Shown one piece after another: positions 35,601 through 45,271 of a stretch of 64,000 nucleotides of DNA. Positions within the stretch are counted from its first letter, which is position 1; every line of letters starts with the position of its first letter. Source of the DNA: Effrenium voratum (taxonomy: Eukaryota > Sar > Dinophyceae > Suessiales > Symbiodiniaceae); the NCBI GenBank assembly GCA_963377175.1, contig CAUJNA010003298.1:1-64000 (forward strand), written 5' to 3'. A model generated the notes under the pieces. That model was not told where the DNA came from and made no database searches. It saw only the letters and a program-made list of their open reading frames with translations. The position numbers and the translations under genes are program-made.

Positions 35601-38600
35601 ACATCCCCGCACGACCCTCTGCGCGGATCGTGCGCGTTGCACGTGCCAGCGGGTGGTAAAACGTTCTTTTTGATTCCCGGAAACTGGGCCTTATCGGTCC
35701 GCTTCAGCTGAAGAATCGCAAGTTTTCAGCACACAAGTAGTACACGGAGTGCGCCCAATCGCAATTGTTCAGAGGAAAAGCAGCCCTCGGCACAGAGGCT
35801 CGCGTCAAGATGCTGGCCGCCGAGCTACCTGCACTGAGCAAGCTGCACGCAGACATTTGCAGAGAGAACTTCCACATAGAGAATGTCTGTGAACTTGCGC
35901 AGAGTGACTTGCACTGAGAGCTTGCGCTCAGAAACTTGCGTCGAGAACTTGCGCCGACAAAGTTGCCAAGAGACCTTGCACAGAGACCACTCGCAGAGAG
36001 ATCTTGCGCAAGGAACTTGCGCAGGAAAACTTGCGCAGAGAACTTGCCCGGGATTGTGCAGGCACAATGTTGACCCCCAAAAAGATCAACCCCTGTTTAT
36101 TTTGTTGGGGGGTGTTTCCTTTCAAAAGTGGTCTGATTCCCCCCATTTCACCCAGGTCGACAACGTCTATAAATATACAGGGGTGAGCAGAGGAGGCCTC
36201 ACCATGATGTCGTCACGTCTTCGTGGACTTGATTGACACTGAGAGGGAAGCCAAAAGAAACATATTTTGTTTTTTTTCCATGTTGGTGGTTGATAAAGCT
36301 CTAATTGATTTGTGGGGAGTGGAATTCATCTCGGAAGGGTTTCTTTTTTGCAGGGCAAACCGCCCTTTCAATCTGCAAAGTTTATCAATGCGGAGTCGAC
36401 ATTAAATTGCACCTCTCAACGGACATTTGTGGGCAATTCGGTTTGTGACCGATTGCCCCATGGCTCACTCCGTTCATGTTACCCTGCAAGATTGACTCAA
36501 GATGGAATTGGGGAGGCGACGCGAGGCGCATATTTTTCATGCAGCCCCCACAAACAGGGAGGGCGGACAAAACGCAACTCCTTGCATCAAAGCTCCACGA
36601 GCCTCCCAGACCTCCGCAGGGACAAGCTGGGCAGTCAAGCTAGGCGTGCTACAGACCCCAAACTGTCCAACTTCTTTTCCTGCTTCCTCGGGCAAACTTG
36701 TTCTCACTTCAGACAATTGCACTGCCGGTGAAAGATTGAAGGACTGGGATGGTTCGAACAGGAATCAGAAGCCGAGGGTATATTCTGCACCTGCGGGGAA
36801 TCACGCGCGCTTGTCTCGGTGCGCAACTGGGATTTGGGGTACATGCTTGCAGGTTGTGAGTTGCAAACAGAAGGCGTGCAAGACATTTAACCGAAAAGCC
36901 GTCAGCGGGCCTCACTTGAATCACGGAAGCATCCATTGAAACCTAAAATTATTTAGAGCCACAGCAACAGGAACCAGAGCAGCCCACTTGGTAACAGGCA
37001 AGGACCTGACAAGGACGAATCCGGAAAAATAAGGTTTGACCCTTTCGTTTTGCATGACCGAGCAGCCTTCGAGAGTATGAAGCAGATACGTAATGTTGGA
37101 GTCGTTGAGTCTTGGCATGTCTTTTGGTTTTGCATGTTGGCTTTTACTTGTAGCGGGTGTTTGCTGCAAGCTAACTCAACAAACCGACAAGAGCAAGGAA
37201 TTGCCAGGTAATTATAGGCGATTATCTTGCTTCGGTCAGTCGCGCTTGTTATTATCAATGTTATTATTTACGATATATATATATATGTATATATTTGAGA
37301 GTAGATTAAATCTAAATTCTTAATAAAGCTGGTTTGAACTCCTTATTTTTTAGAACCTGTTTGACTTATGTTGCTATCTTTCGCTTTATTATTTTTTAAG
37401 CGACCCCCAGCAACATCTTCAAAAACAATGCCATTTTGTAAACACCTGAATTTGAAAGGTATGTAAACACACCTAAGATTCATTAACAATATTCACCATA
37501 GTTGTTAAATAGTCATTTTTCACGATCTCAAATGAGTTCTATAAGGAACTTAACCTGAGGTTCGACTTCTCCGATTGAGCCGTACCTAGGTTGAACCGGA
37601 TTTTGCCACCGCTTCTTTTCGCCGCCCAGGGCCGGAAGGTGGGCAGGGGCAACATCGCGCAGCTGCGGAACCAGGAGAACTCCATGGTGAAGGCCCTAGC
37701 GCCTTGGCCGAAGATTTTTCAGACATCGCCGGTGAGGTTTTCGTTTTTTTTTGCCACCGATAGACCCTTTTGTCACCCAGAAAATCCTCAGTGGGATTTC
37801 TCATTGTTGTGGCCATTTTCTGGGGCTTGGCCGCCCTTTTTTGGCCCAAGTCTTGTTTAAGCTTCTGAGCTTCCTTTAGGAATGGCATCGCATTGCTGGC
37901 CGCACTGACAAGGTCGCACCAACAGAACCTTTAGTGGGAACACACAAACACACACTCCCCAAGCGTTCTGGCACGTCTCAGTTTTTCCCAGCTCGCGGCT
38001 AGGAAAGCGACATCCGGGTGGACAGTCTCATGAAGAAGCAGGGCGTGGCATATCCGCCGTCCCAGCAAACCATGCAGGAGGCCGGGGAGTGCGGATTTGA
38101 TCGCCGATCGATGGTTAGATTGGTGCTGTATGGTTCGTCCATCGGTGCGAAGTGGACTTTGTCCATGCGCAGCGGTTTTTTTCGCCCAACGATTCGGGGG
38201 GAATTTTGGAGTGAACTCCCAAGGTCCTTTGTGTTGTGCCCTGTTGTCCTATTCGCCGAATCAACAAGGCGACGTCCTTTTTTTGAGGGTACCCTGTTGT
38301 GGGTGTCTTTAGAGGGAACCAAGGGAGACCAACCACCCTATTTCATGACACACCCTATAAACTCATGATTAGGAGGGAACATTCATGATTGGCGGATTAG
38401 CTTTGACTGAGGAAAGTGCTTTGTGCATCTTACACAACTTGAACAGACAAGCTTCGCTCATTTCAAGAACAACATACGAACAAAGAAGCTGACCCCCTTA
38501 AAAACCTAAAGCCGTAAAGCCTCTAAACAACCAGAACAAACCAGCCCCCAAAAACACTTAAAGCAGCCAACCCCCCTCAAAACACCGAAAACAATCAGCA

Positions 38601-38829
38601 AAAACCCTGAAAACTGGGAAAGCCACAAGAAAACAGGAACAACAACACATCAACCAGACTCCCCAAAGCCTTTCACTCCCTCGTTTGTCAGGTCTACGGG
38701 GCACAGGTGCCAACGTTGCCACCCACGGGGGCGGCCGGTCAGACCATGCACCTCAGTGCCTCGGAGCGGATGGAGACCAAGGCGCGGATTTCGGACGCAG
38801 AGCCACGTGCTCAAAACCGATTCGGGTAG
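24103..38829 (+). CDS. Gene 3: complete Cys-rich PYA/YPP-family protein, 237 aa
   Basis: Seven exons, all phases consistent, 714 nt: 24103-24181 (ATG), 25436-25578, 33229-33329, 34950-35022, 37630-37731, 38003-38080, 38692-38829 (TAG). Donors GT, GC, GT, GC, GT, GC. Motif order: start MPITAVHAEPSVTFQTKEF; VVWFDEPLSF; SSCGLAGC; VVLEPEQ; SVERKPYANLTSV; VLVCCCC; LPGVCGDQGMVQEIAEEL; VGRGNIAQLRNQEN; IRVDSLMKKQGVAYPP; a tail beginning VYGAQVPTLPPTG. The N-terminal half with LxLxxEE and RxPYxxLxSV could be a small beta domain (PH-like, inference), and the C-terminal half is predicted helical. The CCCC run might be a lipidation or metal site; this is speculation. The 7.6-kb second intron contains nested genes and repeats. 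The last ten codons and the stop derive from a MITE-like element. Confidence 0.78.
25436..25578 (+). CDS. Gene 3 exon 2 (VVWFDEP, SSCGLAGC)
   Basis: Acceptor CACAG|G; donor GAGCAG|GCGATA. It aligns with gene 4 exon 40088-40242 from the shared VW dipeptide to the LxxEE/EQ end. Confidence 0.75.
26845..27070. repeat. 42-bp tandem repeat
   Basis: About six units containing CACCTGCCAACTTCTCATG and CAACTTTTCGAGAGTTA. In gene 3 intron 2. Confidence 0.95.
27185..27680. repeat. 73-bp tandem repeat (GATCGTGCGTGTCG)
   Basis: Seven units with GAACCCTCTGCGG, GATCGTGCGTGTCG and TCTCGCTGTGG. A diverged single copy starts at 35605. The long minus-strand ORFs across it are repeat translations. Confidence 0.95.
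27725..27975. repeat. tRNA-T-arm-like dispersed repeat, two copies
   Basis: Two units (about 27745-27840 and 27868-27960) each carry GGTTCGATTCCCCC, which fits the B-box/T-loop consensus, followed by a segment ending in AAGTAGTACGCGG or a close variant. No complete cloverleaf or anticodon arm is visible, so this is a tRNA-derived (SINE-like) repeat, not a tRNA gene. Related sequence recurs at 35665-35755. Confidence 0.6.
28030..28300. repeat. Short tandem repeats (GAAGTAACGCCCGAAAAGTT; TTGGCTTGTGAAGTGA)
   Basis: Two adjacent short-period arrays of three to four units each in gene 3 intron 2. Confidence 0.85.
28566..28758. repeat. 93-bp direct duplication
   Basis: The segment from GCGGATTTGTATCC to GTTGCCATGT is present twice in tandem with essentially no differences. 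Confidence 0.95.
28951..29189 (+). pseudogene. Broken copy of the LDG-DAEHLRAEA ORF
   Basis: It reads LDGLPDAEHLRAEA, DWLHAEL and LRSFAAGLDVA, then a TAG, then about 35 bp absent from copy 2, then QLPDALVAALCPSANAEAW and a stop. The extra 35 bp could be a tiny intron or a damaging insertion. Confidence 0.4.
29413..29620 (+). CDS. Small exon/ORF LDGFFDAEHLRAEA..ALCPSADAKAW
   Basis: Open from an acceptor-like TAGCAG|G at 29413 to TGA at 29618. It encodes LDGFFDAEHLRAEADV, DWLRSELESS, RDQLRSFAAGLDVAQLLDA and LVAALCPSADAKAWCRF. An acidic, helical product is expected. I do not recognise the family. Support comes from frame conservation with the diverged copy at 28951-29189. No start exon was found. 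It lies inside gene 3 intron 2. Confidence 0.4.
29740..29880 (-). CDS. FLYAAE..CLTCL..CQSCG small ORF segment
   Basis: On the minus strand the frame reads RTFLYAAEAHCLTCLDFY then NMRCQSCGLNARGW. It aligns with the + strand ORF at 31307 (FLYAAEDRCLTYLRYF, VGCTSCGKGAEEW): same spacing of two cysteine groups and the final W. This resembles a small Cys-containing family I associate with dinoflagellate genomes. The frame stays open to about 29501 but similarity stops. Upstream exon(s) would lie to the right, divergent to the J-domain gene. Confidence 0.4.
30164..30625 (+). CDS. J-domain (DnaJ-like) protein, 153 aa, nested in gene 3 intron
   Basis: Single-exon frame with the start in a strong context (GCAGCCATGG). 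Residues 1-65 look like a J domain: LLSELGF, DVKKKYFQWLRQ (helix II), the invariant H-P-D at residues 38-40 followed by KQ, then VDPERVRAVLAAWDDF (helix III). The rest is low-complexity Ser/Ala/Arg/Pro without Gly/Phe or zinc-finger regions, so this is a type III J protein; the family stimulates Hsp70 ATPase through HPD. It overlaps an alternative upstream ATG at 30128. The stop codon TAG at 30623-30625 is inside the first hairpin of the array at 30618-30902. A convergent minus-strand ORF ends on the other side. The lack of introns, in contrast to its host gene, suggests retroposition, but no poly-A tail or target duplication is visible. Confidence 0.6.
   Translation: MAPFGSLLSELGFENVDAFTVPFADVKKKYFQWLRQNHPDKQANSCTPQVDPERVRAVLAAWDDFDFRQGDQSSAASSRREEPPAAGEEDPWGYRQTGRFPSAKSASKSASRSSKASTSAPNQGCAASFGGCGTLPSRSTLQEVLQEAPCKSY
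30618..30902. repeat. Array of four 46-nt hairpins with compensatory changes
   Basis: Hairpins at 30618-30663, 30691-30736, 30774-30819 and 30857-30902, each exactly 46 nt, begin GCTATT and end AATAGC. The inner stems differ in sequence between copies yet remain paired, with G-T wobbles. Each is preceded by CGTGCAAAA and followed by ATTTTTT/ATTTTGTAG-like sequence. Copy spacing is 73, 83 and 83 bp. Confidence 0.9.
30947..31219 (-). CDS. Ser/Pro/Gln-rich ORF, 90 aa, unknown
   Basis: Minus-strand frame from ATG at 31219 (MNDATQPQHFTLRNGSS) to a stop at 30947, ending PPPSFDQLARDIEAA. The composition is low-complexity Ser/Arg/Pro, and this strand is GC-rich. It converges on the J-domain ORF with the hairpin array between the two. 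It may be the last exon of a longer gene; the upstream minus-strand frame with a Gly/Ala-rich segment (GPGLAVGLAGGAAYG) is in another phase. No family recognised. Confidence 0.35.
   Translation of the reverse strand: MNDATQPQHFTLRNGSSTSGSPASSRASSQSGFRVQAQSNHTPRPFSWGLNPVTLPQSQPSSRPSSSSGQSRRSLPPPSFDQLARDIEAA
31307..31501 (+). CDS. Small Cys-containing protein, 64 aa (FLYAAE family)
   Basis: ATG at 31307 to TGA at 31501: MREYLFLYAAEDRCLTYL, then DVGCTSCGKGAEEW, then an acidic end LEDDLVDFFGKLEL. It is homologous to the minus-strand segment at 29740-29880. The C-x2-C pair plus an upstream Cys might bind metal (inference). The start could instead be an exon boundary, since the frame is open upstream. 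It is divergent to the ORF at 30947-31219. Confidence 0.5.
   Translation: MREYLFLYAAEDRCLTYLRYFADSPDFDVGCTSCGKGAEEWPLDGANGCPLEDDLVDFFGKLEL
31855..32235. repeat. 100-bp tandem repeat, four units
   Basis: Units contain GTGAAGCCGGACAACA, CAGATTGAACAACCTAC and ACGCTGTTGCACTTGAGTG. Unit length varies (about 96-116 bp) because an AAGGGAAGCC submotif is amplified. Confidence 0.95.
32634..32702. repeat. TA/CATA microsatellite
   Basis: (TA)n with ATG and CAT interruptions forming a near palindrome, in gene 3 intron 2, about 530 bp before exon 3. Confidence 0.9.
33229..33329 (+). CDS. Gene 3 exon 3 (RKPYANLTSV, CCCC)
   Basis: Acceptor TGCGAG|A (the only acceptor with A, rather than C or G, after AG in my set); donor TGCAG|GTCCGG. 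It encodes MVETFSNNCTNSVERKPYA then NLTSVDEVLVCCCC. Confidence 0.82.
34285..34535. repeat. 85-bp diverged tandem repeat
   Basis: Three units with GGATGCTTGGA, GTTGATGCTGGTGAA and CTTTTGTTTTGTTTC-like segments. Confidence 0.8.
34950..35022 (+). CDS. Gene 3 exon 4 (LPGVCGDQGMVQEIAEEL)
   Basis: Acceptor CCCCAG|G; donor CTGCAG|GCGAGG, a GC site. Seventy-three nt, starting in phase with the AG left by exon 3. Equivalent to the PGCGC helix exon. Confidence 0.8.
35605..35760. repeat. Solitary copy of the 27.2-28.0 kb repeat
   Basis: It contains GACCCTCTGCGCGGATCGTGCG and further on a segment ending AAGTAGTACACGGAG, both matching units at 27185-27975. This links the two repeat parts as one dispersed element. 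Confidence 0.6.
35875..36055. repeat. Short-period AACTTGCGCAGAG repeat
   Basis: Degenerate 15-25 bp repeats of CTTGCGCAGAGA-like sequence. Confidence 0.85.
37268..37296. repeat. TA microsatellite
   Basis: (TA)n interrupted by TG in an AT-rich intron segment before gene 3 exon 5. Confidence 0.85.
37630..37731 (+). CDS. Gene 3 exon 5 (VGRGNIAQLRNQEN)
   Basis: Acceptor CCCAG|G; donor TCGCCG|GTGAGG. It encodes GRKVGRGNIAQLRNQENSM then VKALA and a short extension. Confidence 0.82.
38003..38080 (+). CDS. Gene 3 exon 6 (GVAYPPSQQTM)
   Basis: Acceptor GGCTAG|G; donor CAGGAG|GCCGG. It encodes ESDIRVDSLMKKQ then GVAYPPSQQTMQE. Confidence 0.82.
38692..38829 (+). CDS. Gene 3 terminal exon, stop TAG
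   Basis: Acceptor TGTCAG|G, phase 0. It starts VYGAQVPTLPPTG, which parallels SIYGQQ of gene 2. The last ten codons (EPRAQNRFG and the stop) lie inside a repeat end (38800-38938). Confidence 0.72.
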   Translation, partial: VYGAQVPTLPPTGAAGQTMHLSASERMETKARISDAEPRAQNRFG

Positions 38830-38938
38830 ATGAAGGCTAGTAAGGGACAATCCCAACCATAAATAGCTGCGGCCGCCTTCTTGACTCTTTATATGGTTCT
38901 GGGTCGACCATTTTAGTACCGGGTTTTGATTGTGACTC
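38800..38938. mobile_element. MITE-like element, copy A, overlapping gene 3 stop
   Basis: The ends GAGCCAC...CAAAACC and GGTTTTGATTGTGACTC are inverted. The interior shares GATGAAGG, GACAATCCCA and TAGCTGCGG with the element at 49951-50076. Confidence 0.65.
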
Positions 38939-40087
38939 ACCTCTGCATGGTTTGGGGCCACTATGGTGATCAAAGTCAGCAAAAGGTGATACTAAGAGAG
39001 GTGATATGAACACTACAGTGCGAAACTTTGTTACCCAACTTAGAGACAGTTTCTGGTTATCAAAACTTTGGTCAACTCATGGGAGTTGTTTTAGGGCAGA
39101 CCTATGCCCGGAATATGCTTTTTGTGCACCAGAGTTGGCCCCAAGGTTTGTCTACTGGTATTCCGCCCATAGAATTACTCGACAACCGGGCTAATTTCCT
39201 GATAGCATCTGGCATAGTCTTCGGACTTTGTGTACATAATTTCCCTGAGGTGTAATCCCGGGTGTGATGGACAATTCCTTCGACCTAAGTGAAAAAGCCC
39301 ACATTGCCAGACGTAACTTACCAATCTCCTTTTTTGCCCCTTTGGGCTTCCTTCATTAGCAAAAGTTGTTTCGTTCCGCAGCGGGGCCGGATCAGTGCCT
39401 TTTCGCTAGATTCGTTGTTTTTCTTCTTTTTTTTGAGATCTGTAAAAACAACTACCAGAACTGGGTCAACGTTTAGTACCTTACGTCTTTGCGCGAAAAT
39501 GTTGGTGGCAATGTTGACCCCGGAGAAACAACACCGTCCTATTTCTGGGGGTGTCTCCTCCGCAGATTTGTTGCCCAGGGGAGATTTTGCTATTCAAACA
39601 GGGTGTCAAACATATCCGGGGCTCCCATTCAAGATTTGAAACTTTGGTTTAGGCTACGTTGACGAAGTGCCCTGGGGCATGTTGAAGGGGAGCTGACCGG
39701 GCAAAACGAGCTCACCGGCCACCTTTCGAGGGATGAACAATTCATTTCTGCGTGGTGAATTAGGCGCAGATAGGCGCGGTTAGGTGCAGATCTGTTAAAA
39801 CCGCAGGGCTGTTTTCCACCTTCAAGTTGTTTTCGAACTTGTGTTTTGATATTTTAAGGGTTTCATTTTGGTGACTGGTGATGTTTTGAAGGGTGTTCCA
39901 GAAACTAAGACCCACTTGTTCAATGATGTTTAAGGGGAAGTCAAAAGAACAATGCCCATGTTTCCAGTCAAACTCAACTATAGCTAGACTGCCATCTTGT
40001 CGGATCTTGAATGTCTACCTTATTGGGAAACTGCGTTGTGTTTTCCACCGACCATCAACGAGCACACATAGTATCCATTTGTTGAAG
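38939..40087. other. Intergenic, gene 3 to gene 4
   Basis: The first exon of gene 4 (phase 1 end expected) should be here. I found no candidate that resembles the gene 3 start exon. Confidence 0.4.
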
Positions 40088-40242
40088 GGCGTTCGCCGCC
40101 GGCGCCACGAACCGTGTGGCTTCGTTTCTCGGGTGAGGAGTATGAGATCACGAGCTGCGGTCAGAGAATGTGCTGCGGCAAGCAGAACTTGGTCTTGAAC
40201 GACGAGGAGGCAATCTACGACTTCCAGAACTGCTGCTCGAAG
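40088..40242 (+). CDS. Gene 4 exon 2 (EEYEITSCG, NCCSK)
   Basis: Donor TCGAAG|GCGGGA. The acceptor TGAAG|G at 40088 leaves phase 2 like gene 3 exon 2; an alternative acceptor at 40138 would shorten it. The end EEAIYDFQNCCSK aligns with genes 1 and 3. Confidence 0.72.
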
Positions 40243-43200
40243 GCGGGAGCCGGAATTTGGACCTTCAGAGGTGTCGAGGCTGGGGTTGAACTCAATGCTT
40301 CAGCCTGCCATGTCGAGCCAGTCCCATTTTAGTGATTCCATTTGGGGGTTGGACCCCAAACTGGTCGACGCAAAAACCTGGGGACCGTTTTGCGTGGGCA
40401 AAGCAAAACGGAACCTGGTCTTGCAAAATATCATGACATGTCAATGGCAACAAAGGAGAAAGGGGAACCCAGTTCATTAAAATAAACGCTTAGTTGAATG
40501 ATGGGGCGGTGCCCCATTCTGCATTCCGAAGCCGAAGATTCAGTCTCAGTTAAGACATGAAGGCCTTTTTGTAGACTGCAACCCAGGAATTGGTCCTGAG
40601 CAACCTATTTATATTAGGCTTCTTTTTGTCGAGTTGCCTGTGTTCAGCCTCAGCCTGGTCCTCCAGGTACAACCTAGGGCTTTGATCTTTGCGCGCACAC
40701 TGTAGCCACTCAAGTGACGCACCCAAGCATTCGAGTGCACAGTGCTTCTCTTATCTCATATTAAATCGTCCGTCACCAGGCAGAGGTTTTGCTGCTGGAA
40801 GGCTGACTTTGGTGGCGAAAGGTGATCCAAGATTGCCACGAGTCCTGCGTCCCGTGGTGGGGTTAGTTGCACCGCCATGAACCCGAACAAGGGTTGGACC
40901 ACCGGAGAAGGATTCTGATGGTTCGACTGTGAGTGATCCCTGTAAACAAAGCCATATCAAAGACCACACTGGATTCACGTGCAGCCCCGCTTTACACAAA
41001 TTTTGACACCTGCGTCAGTCCTACCGTAGCATAGCGAAGAATATTGAAAGCCGAAACAACGGGAACCGAAACCGCGCATCCGGAATCGATGAGCTGTGTT
41101 GGAACAATCGACAGCATGATCCCATACGCAGCTGTTCGACACATTGACTGGAATATGTGTTGTCCTGAATCTGTGGTCATTGTGACCGTTTTGGGAGGTT
41201 ATCAAAGTCTGAAACTGGGGGCTGTTCCCTGTAAGTTAGCACGTAGGAGGTGTCTTGGACGGTAAAACCATGGGCCCAGTACACCTGCTGTTGGACAACA
41301 TCACGGCCTACTCGGGTCTAACACTCTGTGCCGCCCACCCGCCGTTTCTGCCGCCCACGGTTCTATCAAGTGACGCGAACTAATAGTGCACCAAGACCCT
41401 GTTCTCTCGGCCCCTGTTCAATTGCTTTGAGTGATTCTTCATGGTTGCAAAAGGTCTCAACCTTGTTGGGGTGGCTTTAAAGGAGACTAAAGGGAAACCC
41501 TACATCTCAGGGGGCTCCCTATTTTCGGAGACACCCGATTCAACGTTCTTCTAATTTGGTAGTGGTGGAATGATGCCATCATTTTCCCAAGTGATTCAGT
41601 GGGGTGCCAGGGCTTGCAACTCACCCCGACGTGGTTCTGCAACGAATCGACGTTTCCTCGATGTTTCGCTTCGGTAAGTTTGAGGATGTGGACGTTTAGG
41701 TTGCGATCTGCAGAACTTATCCCAAGCTTCATTTATGGTTGATTCTTGCCATTCCGCTCAATCCCTGCCGTAGGATTCCCAAACTCCTCAAAGTGCGTTG
41801 ATTCTGTATGGGGGTTGCCATTCACTTGTTTCAAGGCGTCTCCGTCATGCCAAGCATGTGGGTTCCTTTCCAACTAAACTGAAAGGGGGGGTCTTGTCCA
41901 GCTTCATCTCACTTGAGTTCTTTGGACTTCCGTGAAAGCTCACAGAGGGCTTCCCCAACACAAATCCTCTTCTAACTTTCCTGCTTGGAGGGAGGGATGA
42001 CTTTTCTCACTCCGGATCGGACGTCTCTCCACATGGGAGTCCCGGACCTAAGTGGAACCCTAGGGAACCCTAACTAGGTCCCCCAGCCAGGTGCCCTTTC
42101 TCGCCCGCTTTTTTTGGGGACCTTCTTCCCCTAAAGTAGACAGAAGAAAAATCGGGCACCAACTTCTTCTAACCTTGGAGGACCCTAAGGACCCCCCCAA
42201 ACCGACCGCTTTCTGCCTCGAGGTGAGGCAGCGGGAGCCCTACGCGTCTCTGGGCTCCGTAGAGCCCGTCCAGAACTGCGGCGGCCTCTGCGTGCAGGCG
42301 ACCAGCCCCCGGGAACCGATCCGCACCAAGTCCTCTCAGTTGTTGTTGTTTTTTTTTTGGGGGGGGGGGGGGGCTCATTTGGGGTGCGACTGGGGTTCTC
42401 AAAGTCTTCTTGGGACGTCATTTCCCTTCCAAAGCTACCTCTGAGGGTGACAATGACAGTGACAATGTCATGGTTGGACGGCCATTGTGCAGATTCCTAT
42501 TGAGGGAGCCAGGACCATGGCATGGTCGTCGTTGGGAACCATTTTACATTTTTGCTTATTGCAGTTTAGTGGGAAATCCCCACTTAGCTGCTAAACAAAG
42601 TAAATGTTTGCTCCTCTTCCAACGTCAACCTAAATGACATGCAGAAAGTTGCTTTTGGCCCATGGCGCTTGCCCAGCCCCAGCTCCGCGAATCTGTCTGC
42701 CTATTTGTGCGGGTTTCGAGCTGATCGCAAAAAAGGGGCAACAATTGCGCGGACCCACGAAGGTCCTTTGCAGCCTTTTTTCCTTGGTGGGGTGCCCTCT
42801 AAAGTCAACCAAAGCCGCGGAAGCCCGTCTCTTTCTGGGCTCCCGAACTTTTTTGGGGCTTGACAGAGCTAACGTGGACGGGACCTGTTTGTGTTTGAAA
42901 CCTGCGGGGCCCGTTCCGACCTAATATGAAGCGCCTGGCAATCTTTTTTTGGGAAGGGGTGCGGTGTTGTGCTCCATGACACAAGGTGGTCTTGGGAGAA
43001 GCTCTTGTTGCACCATGGCGCTGAAGTTGAACTCATGCCAGAAGTCAGGTACCCCTTAGTTGCTGGTTTGGATTGGTGGTTTGGGATTTGAACCCCTGCT
43101 TCCCGTGAAGGGTAATGGGTAACCACCCCGAACCACTAAATCGCCAGTCCAAACCACCAATTCGAGGGAAGCTGAAGAAGCTGATTTGGAGATGACAGAG

Positions 43201-45229
43201 CCCCATGAGCGCAGCGACCATTTGAGAAGCACACGAAATGGTCACCGGACCAGTGAACTGGAGCGTTCATATTCGCTCACACATGGGTTGTTTGCTTGAT
43301 CCGGAAGAGAGACCATTTGAGATGCCAAAGGGAAAGCCAAAGAGAAGCCAACAGCAAGCATTTCTGAGGTCCCTGTTGTTTTTGACGGTACCCGTTTTTG
43401 CTGGATTTCAAAAGGAAGACCATTGCAGGCCCTTCATTTTGAGGCACAGCCCATATGGGTGTCTTTAACTGGGCCCTATTTGGCGGCCAAAATGGGTGGC
43501 GTGCCTTTGATTTCCCCGCCAAACCCCAAAAGCGGTCCTCTCAAAAAGACACCGTTGCCCAAGTTGTATCGAGACCTTGCCTGCCCTTGCTTGCCTGCTT
43601 GCCTGCTTGCCTGCTTGCCTGCTTGCCTGCTTGCTTGCTTGCCTGCTTGCTTGCCTGCTTGCTTGCCTGCTTGCCTGCTTGCTTGCCTGCTTGCCTGCTT
43701 GCCTGCTTGCCTGCTTGCCTGCTTGCCTGCTTGCCTGCTTGCCTGCTTGCCTGCTTGCTTGCCTGCTTGCTTGCCTGCTTGCCTGCTTGCCTGCTTGCCT
43801 GCTTGCCTGCTTGCCTGCTTGCCTGCTTGCCTGCTTGCCTGCTTGCCTGCTTGCCTGCTTGCCTGCTTGCCTGCTGCTTGCTTGCTGCTTGCTGCTGCTG
43901 CTGCTGCTTGCTGCTGCTTGCCTGCTTGCCTGCCTGCTTGCCTGCTTGCCTGCTTGCCTGCTTGCCTGCTTGCCTGCTTGCCTGCTTGCCTGCTTGCCTG
44001 CTTGCCTGCTTGCCTGCTTGCCTGCTTGCTTGCCTGCTTGCCTGCTTGCCTGCTTGCCTGCTTGCCTGCTTGCCTGCTTGCCTGCTTGCCTGCTTGCCTG
44101 CTTGCCTGCTTGCCTGCTTGCCTGCTTGCCTGCTTGCTTGCTTGCTGCTTGCCTGCTTGCCTGCTTGCCTGCTGCTTGCCTGCTTGCCTGCTTTGCCTGC
44201 TTGCCTTGCTTGCTTGCTGCCTGCCTGCCTGCCTGCTTGCCTGCTTGCCTGCTTGCCTGCTTGCCTTGCCTTTGCCTGCTTGCCTGCTTGCCTGCTTGCC
44301 TGCTTGCCTGCTTGCCTGCTTGCCTGCTTGCCTGCTTGCTGCTGCTTGCCTGCTTGCCTGCCTGCTTGCCTGCCTGCCTGCCTGCTTGCTTGCTGCTTGC
44401 CTGCTTGCCTGCTGCTGCTTGCTTGCTTGCTGCTGCTTGCCTGCTTGCCTGCCTGCCTGCTTGCCTGCTTGCCTGCCTGCCTGCTTGCCTGCTTGCCTGC
44501 TTGCCTGCTTGCCTGCTTGCCTGCTTGCCTGCTGCTTGCCTGCTTGCCTGCTTGCCTGCTTGCCTGCTTGCCTGCTTGCCTGCTTGCCTGCTTGCCTGCT
44601 TGCCTGCTTGCCTGCTTGCCTGCTTGCCTGCTTGCCTGCTTGCCTGCTTGCTGCCTGCTTGCCTGCTTGCCTGCTTGCCTGCTTGCCTGCTTGCCTGCTT
44701 GCCTGCTTGCCTGCTTGCCTGCTTGCCTGCTTGCCTGCTTGCCTGCTTGCCTGCTTGCCTGCTTGCCTGCTTGCCTGCTTGCCTGCTTGCCTGCTTGCCT
44801 GCTTGCCTGCTTGCCTGCTTGCCTGCTTGCCTGCTTGCCTGCTTGCCTGCTTGCCTGCTTGCCTGCTTGCCTGCTTGCCTGCTTGCCTGCTTGTTTGCTT
44901 GCCTGCTTGCCTGCTTGCCTGCTTGCCTGCTTGCCTGCTTGCCTGCTTGCTGCCTGCCTGCTTGCCTGCTTGCTTGTTTGCTTGCCTTGCTTGCCTTGCC
45001 TGCCTTGCCTGCCTGCCTGCCTGCTTGCTTTCTTGCTTGCCTTGCTTGCCTTGCCTGCCTTGCCTGCTTGCTTGTTTGCTTGCCTTGCTTGCCTTGCCTG
45101 CCTTGCCTGCCTGCCTGCCTGCTTGCTTGCTTGCTTGCTTGCCTTGCTTGCCTTGCCTGCCTTGCCTGCCTTGCCTGCCTGCCTGCCCGCCTGGCTGCCT
45201 GCTTGCCTGCCTGCCTGCCTTCTTGCGTG

Positions 45230-45271
<42 letters not shown>

